Assembly: GCF_009903625.1 (NCBI RefSeq)
Contig: NZ_CP047569.1
Coordinates: 392,001-456,000 of the forward strand
From: Microbulbifer sp. ALW1
GTDB lineage: Bacteria > Pseudomonadota > Gammaproteobacteria > Pseudomonadales > Cellvibrionaceae
Length of the DNA: 64,000 bases
Direction of reading: 5' to 3'
The position numbers were made by a program, and so were the translations under genes. The notes beneath the pieces are model-generated. The model did not search any database and was not told the origin of the DNA. It saw nothing but the letters and a program-made list of their open reading frames with translations. Within the stretch, counting starts at the first letter, position 1. Every line of letters begins with the position of its first letter. Shown piece after piece: positions 1-9,038 of the stretch.

Positions 1-76
1 CAATTTGCCGGACACTCCGGTAGAGAATTGATTCTGAGCTTTAAAATATCTAACGAAGCTCAAGACGAGATGCGAA

Positions 77-200
77 GGTCAGGTGCCGGGTGCGAGTTTT
101 CAGGAGCGTCGGCGACAGGAAGTCGCCGCCGCAGCGCCCAGGGATGGGTTGAACGGGGGCGCCTAGCCCGGTCCTGAAAACTCGCACCCGGCACCTGACC
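77..200. repeat. Long palindromic intergenic element, copy 1
   Basis: A perfect 29-bp inverted repeat (arms 77-105 and 172-200) encloses a 66-bp centre. The centre holds a smaller hairpin (GGCGAC at 111-116 with GTCGCC at 122-127) and the core CCCAGGGATGGGTT at 137-150. A second element with the same layout and the same core lies at 1180-1277, but its outer arms have a different sequence. The two copies flank psd. The element would form a long hairpin in RNA or single-stranded DNA. I see no gene in 1-271. Confidence 0.8.
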
Positions 201-271
201 GCCAAACCGACATAACCAGATCCTAAGAGGGATCGGCACACATCCACAAACAACGGGACCAATAAAACTCA

Positions 272-1123
272 ATGAACCCGAAACTGTTTATTTTCCTGCA
301 GTACATCACCCCGCAACATCTGCTCTCCCGAGCTGCAGGCTGGCTCGCAGAAACCCGTATCGGCGGCATTAAAAATCCATTTACCAAGTGGTTCGTGGAA
401 AAATACAAAGTCGACATGAGCGAAGCACTGGAAGAAGACTACACTGCCTACACCTGCTTCAACGACTTCTTCACCCGCGCATTGAAAGAAGGCGCCCGCC
501 CTATCGTCGAAGGTGAAAACACCATCGCCGGCTGCGCCGATGGCGCCATTAGCCAACTGGGTGAAATTCACAACGGCAGAATCTTCCAGGCCAAAGGCCA
601 GGACTACAGCCTGCTGGAACTCGTCGGCGGCGACCCCGAAGTAGCCGCGCAGTTTACCGGCGGCAACTTCGCCACCATTTACCTTTCGCCGAAAGATTAC
701 CACCGCGTACACATGCCGCTGGACGGCGTACTGCAGCGCATGGTCTACGTCCCCGGCGAACTCTTCTCGGTCAACACCACCACCGCCGAAAATGTCCCGC
801 GCCTGTTCGCCCGCAATGAACGCCTGGTGTGCATCTTCGATACCGCCGCCGGCCCCATGGCCATGATCCTCGTCGGCGCCATGATTGTTGCCGCCATTGA
901 AACCGTGTGGGCCGGACAGGTAGCGCCGATCAAACGCCAGATCCGCACCACCCGCTACGATGAACAGAAACCCATTGCTCTGAAAAAAGGTGACGAAATG
1001 GGCCGTTTCAAACTCGGCTCTACCGTGGTACTGCTGTTTGGTGCCGACAAGGTGAAGTGGCTGGAAGCGTTGTCTGCGGAAACGCCTGTGAGAATGGGCG
1101 AGCACTTTGGGGATCTGGTTTAA
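272..1123 (+). CDS. psd: Phosphatidylserine decarboxylase proenzyme
   Basis: 283 residues, the usual length for the bacterial membrane-bound type I enzyme. It converts phosphatidylserine to phosphatidylethanolamine at the inner membrane, the last step of PE synthesis. The LGST self-cleavage motif is at residues 248-251; the serine becomes the pyruvoyl prosthetic group and splits the proenzyme into beta and alpha chains. A conserved YLSPKDYHRVHMP stretch lies near residue 145. The ATG start fits the family N-terminus. It stands alone between two palindromic elements, so it is probably transcribed by itself. Confidence 0.96.
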   Translation: MNPKLFIFLQYITPQHLLSRAAGWLAETRIGGIKNPFTKWFVEKYKVDMSEALEEDYTAYTCFNDFFTRALKEGARPIVEGENTIAGCADGAISQLGEIHNGRIFQAKGQDYSLLELVGGDPEVAAQFTGGNFATIYLSPKDYHRVHMPLDGVLQRMVYVPGELFSVNTTTAENVPRLFARNERLVCIFDTAAGPMAMILVGAMIVAAIETVWAGQVAPIKRQIRTTRYDEQKPIALKKGDEMGRFKLGSTVVLLFGADKVKWLEALSAETPVRMGEHFGDLV

Positions 1124-1179
1124 CGCCAAAAAATAATTCCAGATTTTTCGGAGCACTTAACTCGACGCGAAGGTGTCGA

Positions 1180-1277
1180 TACCGGGTACTTGCTTGCGAG
1201 ACATTCCGCGAGAGGGACCTCGCGGAAGAGCCCCCAGGGATGGGTTCACGGCGTGTCTCGCAAGCAAGTACCCGGTA
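1180..1277. repeat. Long palindromic intergenic element, copy 2
   Basis: A perfect 24-bp inverted repeat (arms 1180-1203 and 1254-1277), an inner hairpin TTCCGCGAG (1204-1212) with CTCGCGGAA (1219-1227), and the core CCCAGGGATGGGTT at 1233-1246. The core is identical to copy 1 at 137-150, while the outer arms are unrelated. It lies in the 206-bp gap between psd and the MFS gene and may also work as a transcript end, though it has no T tract. Confidence 0.8.
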
Positions 1278-1329
1278 GCGGCACCGCCCCAAGACTCCTT
1301 CGAGCGACCACGATACCCGTAAATTTTTC

Positions 1330-2556
1330 ATGCCTGCCACCCCCGAATTTATTCGCAGTAACCCAAAACTCGCTTTTTTCGCACTGCTTGCGGTCGCCGC
1401 CTCCGGCTTCGGTCAGACCTTCTTTATCGCTATTTTTGGCGCGGCCATTCGCGAAGAGTTTCAGCTGAGCAACAGCTGGTACGGCGCCAGTTACAGTGCG
1501 GCGACTCTGCTATCCGCTTTCGTGTTACTGGGCGCAGGGACACTGGTCGATCGCTGGCCGCTGAGGCGTGTTGCCCTTTTGGGGGCCTTATTGCTCAGCG
1601 CCGGCTGCATCACACTGGCACTGGCCAATAGCGCTTGGATGTTACTACCGGGATTTTTCCTGCTGCGTTTCGCCGGCCAGGGATTTATGACCCATATGGG
1701 CATGACCACCGCCGGGCGCTATTTCACCAGCAATCGTGGCAAGGTCATTGCCCTCGCGGCTTTGGGCTTCCCCATCGCCGAAGCCTTACTGCCCACCACC
1801 GGTTCCCTGATGATTCAGGGAACTGGCTGGCGCAGCGTCTGGCTGGCCTCTGCGGCCCTGCTGGTAATGTTGGTACTCCCCGCTCTTGTCTGGCTTGCAG
1901 GAAATGCTGGAGAGAAAAGCGAAGTGAGTGCAGTCGCCGCAGCGGAAACCAATGGCGACTACACCCGCGCGCAGGTTTTGCGCGACCGGGGTTTTTACTG
2001 CCTGCTGCCAGCCGCGCTGATGACGCCGTTTGTGGTAACCGCGGTACTGTTTCACCAAGGTGCCATCGCCGATGCGCGGGGCTGGTCGCTACAGACAATG
2101 GCGGGAGCCTTTGGTGGTTATGCCGCGGGGCATTTGCTTGCGCTGTTTTTTGCCGGACCACTGGTGGATCGTATCGGCGCCCAACGCAGCCTGCCCCTGG
2201 CGCTTGCACCCATGATTAGCGCCCTGCTGTTGCTGGCATTCTGCGAGCAGGCTTGGGTGCCTTATGTCTACCTGGCACTGATTGGCATCACCCAGGCAGG
2301 CACGGGTACCGCGGGCAGCGCGCTGTGGCCCGAGCGCTATGGCAGTAGCCACCTCGGGGCAATACGCTCTATCTCTCAGGCCAGCATGGTATTTTCCACT
2401 GCGGCGTCGCCATTATTGATCGGATTCTTATTGGATCACGGCTGGGATGTTATGACCCTAGCCTTGCTACTCGCGGGGATAGTTTTTGCTGCCTGCCTGC
2501 TGACCTCAGGTGCAGGCAAGACGAATATGCAGCAACGGCAGCAGGCGACAGCCTGA
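1330..2556 (+). CDS. MFS transporter
   Basis: 408 residues with about twelve hydrophobic segments, the standard size of a major facilitator superfamily permease in the inner membrane. The loop after helix 2 reads LVDRWPLRRVALLGA, close to the MFS A-motif, and a second half-copy (GPLVDRIGAQRS) occurs near residue 278, as expected from the duplicated fold. The substrate cannot be told from sequence; the overall pattern resembles monocarboxylate- or oxalate-type MFS carriers, which is only a guess. The ATG lies 52 bp past the palindromic element. No operon partner: the next gene is convergent. Confidence 0.88.
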   Translation: MPATPEFIRSNPKLAFFALLAVAASGFGQTFFIAIFGAAIREEFQLSNSWYGASYSAATLLSAFVLLGAGTLVDRWPLRRVALLGALLLSAGCITLALANSAWMLLPGFFLLRFAGQGFMTHMGMTTAGRYFTSNRGKVIALAALGFPIAEALLPTTGSLMIQGTGWRSVWLASAALLVMLVLPALVWLAGNAGEKSEVSAVAAAETNGDYTRAQVLRDRGFYCLLPAALMTPFVVTAVLFHQGAIADARGWSLQTMAGAFGGYAAGHLLALFFAGPLVDRIGAQRSLPLALAPMISALLLLAFCEQAWVPYVYLALIGITQAGTGTAGSALWPERYGSSHLGAIRSISQASMVFSTAASPLLIGFLLDHGWDVMTLALLLAGIVFAACLLTSGAGKTNMQQRQQATA

Positions 2557-2581
2557 AGGGCGAAAAGAGGAAAAAAGAGGC

Positions 2582-3961
2582 TTATCGGCGAGGCAGAAAA
2601 CGCGCCAGAAAAGTTGGCACTCGCTGCTCGTACAGATACTGGTCGCGAACCGCGGCAACATTGATTTGCGGAAAACGGCTGGGGTCCAGGTCCTGGGTAA
2701 TGGTAACCAGGCCGACCTGATCCAGGGATTTCTTGCCCTTATCCACCAGTGCCAGCTTGCGATCGTCATCCGCAGCCATATCAAACAACTGCGGCTTTTC
2801 CAGCAGTTTCTTTTCCCGATCGGTCACCAGCATCACTTTCGGCTTCAGTCGCCGCTGATGACTCTGCTCGACAACCACAGCAATTTCACCGGTGGAAAGC
2901 GCTACCTGGGTGCCGGTGGGGTAAAGGCCGATGGATTGGATGAATTCCACCACCAGCTGCTCCTGAAAGGCGGAATTGCGCAGGTCGTAAAGTTGCGCAA
3001 CGGCTTTTGACGGCGGCACCGGGAATTCCGCGCCGCGAGGATTGGTGGCCTCATCGTAGAAGGTGACAATGCCACACATACGCGCCAGCACCGGAATCTG
3101 TCCGCCACGCAGGCCATTCGGATAACCGCTGCCGTCATACTGCTCTTTGTGGCACTGAACGATGGTGAGCACCTGGGGATCGATATTCGGGTCCGCCGAC
3201 AGTAACTTCACACTGAAATCCACAAACTTGCGGTATTCCAGTTCCGCCCGCGGGTCACGCTTTTCTGCCTTCAGCACGGCTTCAGAGAGGTACAGCTTGC
3301 CCACATCTTTCAGCAGGGTCGCTACCCCCAGCTGTACAAGCTCCTGGCGACGCAAACCAATATGCCGGCCAAACACCACCGCCCACACGCTGGCGCGAAC
3401 CGAGTGGCTGTAGGTCTCTTCATCTTTTTCCCGCACCCGTGCCAACCAGGAAAAAGCATCCGGGCTGCGCAGTACACTGTCGACCATCTGCGACATGGCC
3501 TGGTTAATCTGTGCAGTGGGCAGCGGATGGTCGCTGCGCATCTGTACCATCACCTCATGCATCCCTTGCAGAATACGCTGGTGCAGCTCTTTGGCTTTGA
3601 CCGCTTCTTTGCGGGCGGGCTCTGGGGCCGTGTAGTGATTGTGCTTTACCTGAACCGGCTTGCAATTGATCGCCACCGGAATGCGACGGCTGTTTTTACC
3701 GGGAGCGGTCTTTTCGACTTCCGCTGCCTGGCTGGCCGCGCTGGTGATTTTGCGCAGCTTGACGCCGACATCACCAACGGTTTTTACGACATCCACATAC
3801 ACGAAGCGGCAGTACTTCTGCAGCTGGCGTATTTCTTCCAGATCACGGATATAGAAGCCCTGAAGGGCGAAGGGAGTGCGGGTCCACGGGCGATCCAAAC
3901 GAGACACGAACATGCCTCGCTGCAAGTCTTCAACGAATACTTTCGCCTGTTGGATTGCCAC
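2582..3961 (-). CDS. DUF3391 / HD-GYP domain protein with degenerate HD motif
   Basis: An N-terminal DUF3391 segment (QRGMFVSRLDRPW near the start) is followed by an HD-GYP domain, a fold that normally hydrolyses cyclic di-GMP. The GYP signature is present (DGSGYPNGLRGGQIP). The paired His-Asp that binds metal is changed: the expected HDIGK reads KDVGK (the lysine codon is 3308-3310), and the second histidine pair reads CHKEQ instead of HHE. An upstream histidine (YSHSVRAS) is kept. The protein may therefore bind c-di-GMP without cleaving it. The open frame extends to a TTG at 4024 with no ribosome site; I prefer the GTG at 3961 (MAIQQAKVFV..., 459 residues), but the start is uncertain. Confidence 0.85.
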   Translation of the reverse strand: MAIQQAKVFVEDLQRGMFVSRLDRPWTRTPFALQGFYIRDLEEIRQLQKYCRFVYVDVVKTVGDVGVKLRKITSAASQAAEVEKTAPGKNSRRIPVAINCKPVQVKHNHYTAPEPARKEAVKAKELHQRILQGMHEVMVQMRSDHPLPTAQINQAMSQMVDSVLRSPDAFSWLARVREKDEETYSHSVRASVWAVVFGRHIGLRRQELVQLGVATLLKDVGKLYLSEAVLKAEKRDPRAELEYRKFVDFSVKLLSADPNIDPQVLTIVQCHKEQYDGSGYPNGLRGGQIPVLARMCGIVTFYDEATNPRGAEFPVPPSKAVAQLYDLRNSAFQEQLVVEFIQSIGLYPTGTQVALSTGEIAVVVEQSHQRRLKPKVMLVTDREKKLLEKPQLFDMAADDDRKLALVDKGKKSLDQVGLVTITQDLDPSRFPQINVAAVRDQYLYEQRVPTFLARFLPRR

Positions 3962-4158
3962 TGATTGTGTGCCGCGTATTGCTGATATTTTGTTGTATTT
4001 GTTAGCGCATCTTTGTATCGGCAAATTGCCCGATGCTCGCTGTCTGCTGCTTAGCGGGTGTTACCCACAAGATTGCCCAGTTGGCTCCCCTGACCGCACA
4101 GCCTACAGACAGCGCCCCGCCAGGTCGCAAAACCAGAGCGGGGCGAATTGTCACACAA

Positions 4159-4200
4159 GTCTACTCCCGAGTAGACATTTGTTTTGTGATGCATCTCACG
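4159..4200. promoter_or_regulatory. Palindrome plus CRP-like site upstream of the HD-GYP gene
   Basis: In the 395-bp gap between hemE and the HD-GYP gene, an 8-bp-arm palindrome GTCTACTC-CC-GAGTAGAC lies at 4159-4176, followed by TGTGA-N6-TCACG at 4185-4200. The second matches the CRP/Vfr consensus TGTGA-N6-TCACA at nine of ten positions. Both are about 200-240 bp upstream of the HD-GYP start. That they regulate it is an inference. The rest of the gap shows no gene. Confidence 0.5.
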
Positions 4201-4356
4201 ATAAGTGAACTGAATACCACCTGGCCGCGACGAATTGCGGGAATATCCCACCGGATTGGCACAATATTCCCCTTTCGCCCTATTACCTCGCCCCATCACC
4301 TTCACGCTGTCATTTCCCCCGCCACCTCTTACCGGAGAGATCAGCGGACAGGCTGG

Positions 4357-5436
4357 TTACTGGTGATAGCGGGCCGACAACTCCACTACCGCCTCAATCA
4401 TGGCGCCCGCATGGGCGGGATCGACTTTCGGGGTGATGCCATGCCCCAGATTGAAGATATGACCACTGCCCTGGCCGTATGCGGAAAGGATGGACGCCAC
4501 CTCTTCGCGAATTCGCTCGGGGCTCGCCAGCAAAATGGCCGGATCCAGGTTCCCCTGCAGCGCTACCCGGTCGCCAACGCGCGCGCGGGCCTGGGCAATA
4601 TCAGTCGTCCAATCGAGACCCAGTGCATCGGCACCGGTATCGGCCATGCTTTCCAGCCACTGGCCCCCGCCTTTGGTGAACAGGATCGCCGGCACCTGGC
4701 GGCCATCGTGTTCCTTGATCAGGCCTTGCAGGATGCGGGCCATGTACTGCAGGGAAAACTCCCGATAAGCCGTGTGGCTCAGTGCACCGCCCCAGGTGTC
4801 AAAAATCTGTACCGCCTGGGCACCAGCGCGAATCTGGGCATTCAGGTAATCAATCACCGAATCCGCCAGCACCGCCAGCAGCTGGTGCATGTCCTGCGGT
4901 CGGCTGTAGAGCATTTCCTTACAGCGGGCGAAATCGCGGCTGGAACCGCCTTCGACCATATAGGTTGCCAGAGTCCAGGGGCTGCCGGAGAAGCCAATCA
5001 GCGGTACCCGGCCGTTCAGCTCGCGGCGGATGGTAGTGACGGCGTCGGTAACGTAGGCGAGATCTTTTGCCGTATTCACTACTTCCAGCGCCGCGATATC
5101 GGCGCTGGTGCGCACCGGCTTTTTGAACTTGGGGCCCTCGCCCTCCTCGAAGTAGAGCCCGAGGCCCATGGCATCGGGGATGGTGAGAATGTCGGAAAAC
5201 AGGATGGCGGCATCCAGTGGGTAGCGTTCCAGCGGCTGCAGGGTCACTTCACAGGCCAGCTCGGTGTTGCGACACAGGTCCATGAAGGTACCGGCATTGG
5301 CACGGGTGGCGCGGTATTCGGGCAGGTAACGACCGGCTTGGCGCATCATCCATACAGGAGTGCGGTCGACGGGCTGGCGCAGCAGGGCGCGGAGGAAACG
5401 GTCGTTCTGGAGCGGGGCAAACTGGGTATCAGACAT
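4357..5436 (-). CDS. hemE: Uroporphyrinogen decarboxylase
   Basis: 359 residues from the ATG at 5436 ([12 protein letters not shown]), the usual length. A frame open further upstream to 5553 adds 39 residues that the family lacks. It decarboxylates the four acetate groups of uroporphyrinogen III to give coproporphyrinogen III in heme synthesis, in the cytosol. The family signature [16 protein letters not shown] is intact near the N-terminus, and the second signature [16 protein letters not shown] is also visible. It lies next to gltD-gltB-aroBK-pil as in pseudomonads. hemC, hemD, hemX and hemY are about 36 kb away. Confidence 0.97.
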   Translation of the reverse strand: MSDTQFAPLQNDRFLRALLRQPVDRTPVWMMRQAGRYLPEYRATRANAGTFMDLCRNTELACEVTLQPLERYPLDAAILFSDILTIPDAMGLGLYFEEGEGPKFKKPVRTSADIAALEVVNTAKDLAYVTDAVTTIRRELNGRVPLIGFSGSPWTLATYMVEGGSSRDFARCKEMLYSRPQDMHQLLAVLADSVIDYLNAQIRAGAQAVQIFDTWGGALSHTAYREFSLQYMARILQGLIKEHDGRQVPAILFTKGGGQWLESMADTGADALGLDWTTDIAQARARVGDRVALQGNLDPAILLASPERIREEVASILSAYGQGSGHIFNLGHGITPKVDPAHAGAMIEAVVELSARYHQ

Positions 5437-5650
5437 GTGGGCAACGGCTGGGTAAATGGGCAGCCATTGTACCGGGGTGCCGCGCGGGAAAACAGGATTC
5501 ACGATAAAACACTGAAGGCTTACCGCCAGACGGGCAATTGACCGCCCGGGCAAGTGGGACTATTGTCTCACCACCTATGATGATGATATCTGGCCATTTG
5601 ACTGGCTCTTCAGGCCACGCGCAACCGGCACGCATGGAGGGTACGGTGCC

Positions 5651-6505
5651 GTGATTGGCAAATGGCAGACACTGGCGGATTGGCACAGCGCTCTCGGCAA
5701 TCTGGTGACAGCGCTGGGTAGCGATCTTTTTTACAGGGAACTGCTGACCACCATTCGCAGCCAGGTGCCCGTCGACTATCCGCAAGTCTGGCTGTATCAC
5801 CGTGAGCACAGCCCATCGCCCCTCTATTACGACCTGCCGCCGGATGACGAGCGCAATCAGATAGACCTGTATGTCGCCGGCTCCTACAAGCAGGACCCCT
5901 TTTACCTCACCGCGTTCGAACGGGGTGAGCCGGGCGTTTACCGGCTGACCGAAATCGCCGCCCAGCGTTTTGAGCGCAGCGACTATTACAAAAGCTACTA
6001 CGCGCTACTCAATGCCACCGATGAAATCGTATTTATTGCGGACATCAATGCGGACAGCTCCCTGCAAGTGTGCCTGATGCGCAGCGAAGCCTCAGGACGC
6101 TTCACGGACCGGGAAGTGGAATTTCTGAGGGTTGCTGAACCTGTCGTCAGCGCACTGCTACAGCAACACCTGAAACTCCTCCCTCCGCAGCAGGCAACGC
6201 AGGTTGGGATGGAAAGAAATGTGGAACAGGCCTTTGGCCTGTTCGGACAGTCACTACTCACCGGGCGCGAGCGCGATGTGCTGGGCCTCATCCTTCAGGG
6301 CTACCGCAGTCGGGTAGCGGCCGAAAGGCTGGGTATTTCTGCAGAAACCCTGCGCCGCCACCGCAAAAACATCTACCGCAAGCTGGATATCAGCTCCCAG
6401 AATGAGCTCTTCTCCCTGTTCCTGAGCTCACTCCATTGCCTGGATCACACCCCCAATGTGGATCCCCTCGCTACCTACATGAACATGCAGCTTGCGGATT
6501 CCTGA
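5651..6505 (+). CDS. LuxR-family (HTH) transcriptional regulator
   Basis: 284 residues. The C-terminal part (about 210-270) is a LuxR/GerE helix-turn-helix: LTGRERDVLGLILQG, then AERLGISAETLRRHRKNIYRKL. The N-terminal 190 residues look like a ligand-sensing alpha/beta domain (GAF-like or autoinducer-binding-like) and lack a phosphoacceptor receiver domain. The start is GTG, chosen because GGAGG at 5636-5640 is well placed. It is encoded directly before a TonB receptor and an NhaC-type transporter on the same strand, with a perfect palindrome 4 bp after its stop. Control of those two genes is likely, but this is an inference from position. Confidence 0.85.
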   Translation: MIGKWQTLADWHSALGNLVTALGSDLFYRELLTTIRSQVPVDYPQVWLYHREHSPSPLYYDLPPDDERNQIDLYVAGSYKQDPFYLTAFERGEPGVYRLTEIAAQRFERSDYYKSYYALLNATDEIVFIADINADSSLQVCLMRSEASGRFTDREVEFLRVAEPVVSALLQQHLKLLPPQQATQVGMERNVEQAFGLFGQSLLTGRERDVLGLILQGYRSRVAAERLGISAETLRRHRKNIYRKLDISSQNELFSLFLSSLHCLDHTPNVDPLATYMNMQLADS

Positions 6506-6509
6506 TTTG

Positions 6510-6525
6510 TACCCCAGTTGGGGTA
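6510..6525. promoter_or_regulatory. Perfect 16-bp palindrome TACCCCAGTTGGGGTA, probable operator
   Basis: TACCCCA (6510-6516), GT, TGGGGTA (6519-6525), symmetric over all 14 arm bases. It lies 4 bp after the regulator stop and 109 bp before the TonB-receptor ATG. LuxR-type HTH dimers bind palindromes of about this size, usually near the -35 region, so it is the best candidate binding site for the upstream regulator. No T tract follows it, which argues against a terminator. Confidence 0.55.
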
Positions 6526-6633
6526 TACCCTGCATCCCTACCTCTTCATAGTATGTCTGCAGTGCCTAACACGAAAATTACTAAAGGCACGTCCCAGCGG
6601 TGATAAATACAATAAAGATCCGGGAACTCAATT

Positions 6634-8934
6634 ATGAGAAGTGTACCCCTGCGCCAGTGTGCGCTCGCGGCCGCCGTGGCCAGCCTTGTGTCGGTTGCCG
6701 CCGATGCCCAACAGATTGAAGAAGTGACGGTTACCGCACAGCAGAGAGAGCAGACGCTGCAGGAAGTACCGATCGCCGTATCCGCATTCAGCGATAACTT
6801 CATGGAACAGGCGAATATCGACGATGTTCGCGGACTGGTCGCACTGTCCCCCGGATTCAATGGCGCCACTGAAGACAGTTTCTCCGACGCCATGGCCATG
6901 CGCGGGATCAGCACCAACGACTTCGGTGTTGGCGGTGACCCTTCGGTTGCCGTGTTTATGGACGGTGTCTGGCAGGGCCGTAACGGCGGTGTCCAGACCA
7001 GTTACTTTGATGTGCAGCGTGCCGAAGTGGTCAAGGGTCCCCAGGGCACCCTGTTTGGACGCAACGCCATTGCCGGAGCCGTTAGCGTATTCACCAACAA
7101 GCCCACCGAGGAGTTCGAGGGCAAGGTGCAACTGGGAGTCGCCCAGTACAACAAGCGCGAAGCGACCGGCACCATCAACCTGCCACTGACCGACAACCTG
7201 TATTTCCGCGGCAGCCTCTACACCCTCAGCGACGACGGCTGGCTGGAAAACCTGCAGGGCGGTGAGGATTATGGCTTCCACGAACGCAATGCCGCGCGCG
7301 CTGCGCTGCGCTACGAGGGGGAAAGTACCGACGCCACCCTCACACTCAACTACGAAGATCGCGCGCAGAACAGCTCAATCTACTGGGATCCGGAAGCCGG
7401 CCTGCCCAAAAACAAGGTCAATAGCGATCTGCGCGGGCGCGACGCGATTGATGAAGGCGAAATCTTTTCGGCCACGGCCAATGTCACCATCAATCTATCC
7501 GACGAATACACCCTGACTTCGATTACCGGGTACAAGACCTTCAATTTTTATTATCTGGAGGATTACGACGCGAGCCCCGAGCGGGTAAACAACTACCTGC
7601 AGGACTCCAAGGTCGACTACCTCAGCCAGGAAGTCCGCGTCAATTTTGATGACGGCGGTGACTTCGTCTGGTTTGCGGGCGCCAGCCTGTACCGGGAGGA
7701 CATCGACAACCTCGCGTCGGCACTCTATGACGAGGACGCCCTGTGCCGCGCCATCAGTCGCACCGATGCCGAGGACTTCGACGGCGAAGTGAGCGGTTGT
7801 GCCGACCCCGGCTTCTGGATGGATTACTGGGAAGCCGACGCCGCCCCGGAGGCCGAAGAGCTTGCCATCAACAAGCGCGAAGACACATTCAACCTGGTTT
7901 CCGCGTCCGGATGGGCGGTGTTTGCCGACGCCACCTGGTCCGCCACCAGCCAGCTCGACCTGATGCTCGGCGCGCGCTACACGGTGGATCGCAAGGATAT
8001 GGATATGCTGATCCCGGATTCCGGGGGTTGGCTGGGCAACAATTTCAACTATGAGTTCGCGGTTCCCGACTGGATTTCAGCCGATGACGAATGGAGTGCA
8101 TTCACGCCCCGCGTTGCCGCAAACTATGCCCTGAATGATGAAATCAGCCTCTATGCCAACGCCGCCCGCGGCTACAAGACCGGTGGCTTCGCCACCTTCG
8201 GTGTGGATCTGACAGGCATCGACGACGACGGGATCGCCATGGCGGGGTCCACCCCCATGCAATTCGACCCGGAGACGGTGCAGAGCTTCGAGGCCGGTAT
8301 CAAGAGCAAGCTGCTGAACAACTCCCTTCAGGCTAACCTGGCCATCTACCAGTACACCTACGAAGACCTTCAGTTCGTTTACTTCGACAACGGCAGCCAG
8401 CTGGTGGAAAACCTGGGTGAGGCCGGCGGTCGCGGAGCGGAATTCGACCTGCGCTACCTGCCCAACGACCGACTGGATTTCTTCTTTACCCTGTCATACA
8501 TGGATACGGAGATTACCAACGATAGCGATATCCGTGGCAAGGCCTGTGATGAATCCGGGTGTAAAGGCAAGTCTCTGCCGTTTTCTCCAGAGCTGAGCAC
8601 CGCATTTATCGCCAGCTATCGCCACCCACTCAATTCCGGCGAACTGCTGTTCAGCTTCGAGCACATTGCCCAGTCCAAGCAGTACAGCGATATCGACAAC
8701 ATCGAGCTGGTCGCACAAAAGGCGTGGCAGGAGAGCAACCTGCGCCTGGGCTACCAGGCCAATGCCGATTGGAACCTGACCCTGTGGGTGGAGAACCTGC
8801 TTGAAGAACAGTACTTCGAACGCGGCTGGGCCAATGCCGATGTGGATAACCAGTGGGGCTATGGCCTGGTGAACACCCAGGTGTGGCCCAGCAAGCCGCG
8901 CACGGTGGGTATGGATTTCACCATGCAGTTCTGA
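6634..8934 (+). CDS. TonB-dependent outer-membrane receptor
   Basis: 766 residues. A signal peptide (cleavage probably after VAADA, near residue 25) is followed by a TonB-box-like stretch EEVTVTAQQRE and a plug domain (QEVPIAVSAFS to about 170, including VEVVKGPQGTLFGRNA-type residues). The rest is a 22-strand-type beta barrel ending in phenylalanine (MDFTMQF), typical of outer-membrane insertion. It takes up a large or scarce solute using energy from TonB-ExbBD; the substrate is not evident. The barrel contains a short cysteine-bearing loop (DALCRAISRTD...SGCAD). It is followed after 104 bp by an inner-membrane carrier, suggesting a paired uptake route. Confidence 0.92.
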   Translation: MRSVPLRQCALAAAVASLVSVAADAQQIEEVTVTAQQREQTLQEVPIAVSAFSDNFMEQANIDDVRGLVALSPGFNGATEDSFSDAMAMRGISTNDFGVGGDPSVAVFMDGVWQGRNGGVQTSYFDVQRAEVVKGPQGTLFGRNAIAGAVSVFTNKPTEEFEGKVQLGVAQYNKREATGTINLPLTDNLYFRGSLYTLSDDGWLENLQGGEDYGFHERNAARAALRYEGESTDATLTLNYEDRAQNSSIYWDPEAGLPKNKVNSDLRGRDAIDEGEIFSATANVTINLSDEYTLTSITGYKTFNFYYLEDYDASPERVNNYLQDSKVDYLSQEVRVNFDDGGDFVWFAGASLYREDIDNLASALYDEDALCRAISRTDAEDFDGEVSGCADPGFWMDYWEADAAPEAEELAINKREDTFNLVSASGWAVFADATWSATSQLDLMLGARYTVDRKDMDMLIPDSGGWLGNNFNYEFAVPDWISADDEWSAFTPRVAANYALNDEISLYANAARGYKTGGFATFGVDLTGIDDDGIAMAGSTPMQFDPETVQSFEAGIKSKLLNNSLQANLAIYQYTYEDLQFVYFDNGSQLVENLGEAGGRGAEFDLRYLPNDRLDFFFTLSYMDTEITNDSDIRGKACDESGCKGKSLPFSPELSTAFIASYRHPLNSGELLFSFEHIAQSKQYSDIDNIELVAQKAWQESNLRLGYQANADWNLTLWVENLLEEQYFERGWANADVDNQWGYGLVNTQVWPSKPRTVGMDFTMQF

Positions 8935-9038
8935 CCGGAAGCGGCGACGGATCCGGTGCCCTGTGTGCCGGGCCGCCGTCGCGCCCCCATCAACCAAGGC
9001 GGGTCTGCATCCCGCAGCCCCGCAACCCGGGAATTCCA

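Noticed and set aside
4033..5541. 502-codon frame opposite hemE
   Set aside because: Antisense to a certain hemE gene; no family match and no ribosome site.
5437..5553. 39-residue N-terminal extension of HemE
   Set aside because: Family members begin near MSDTQF...; the extension has no conserved residue.
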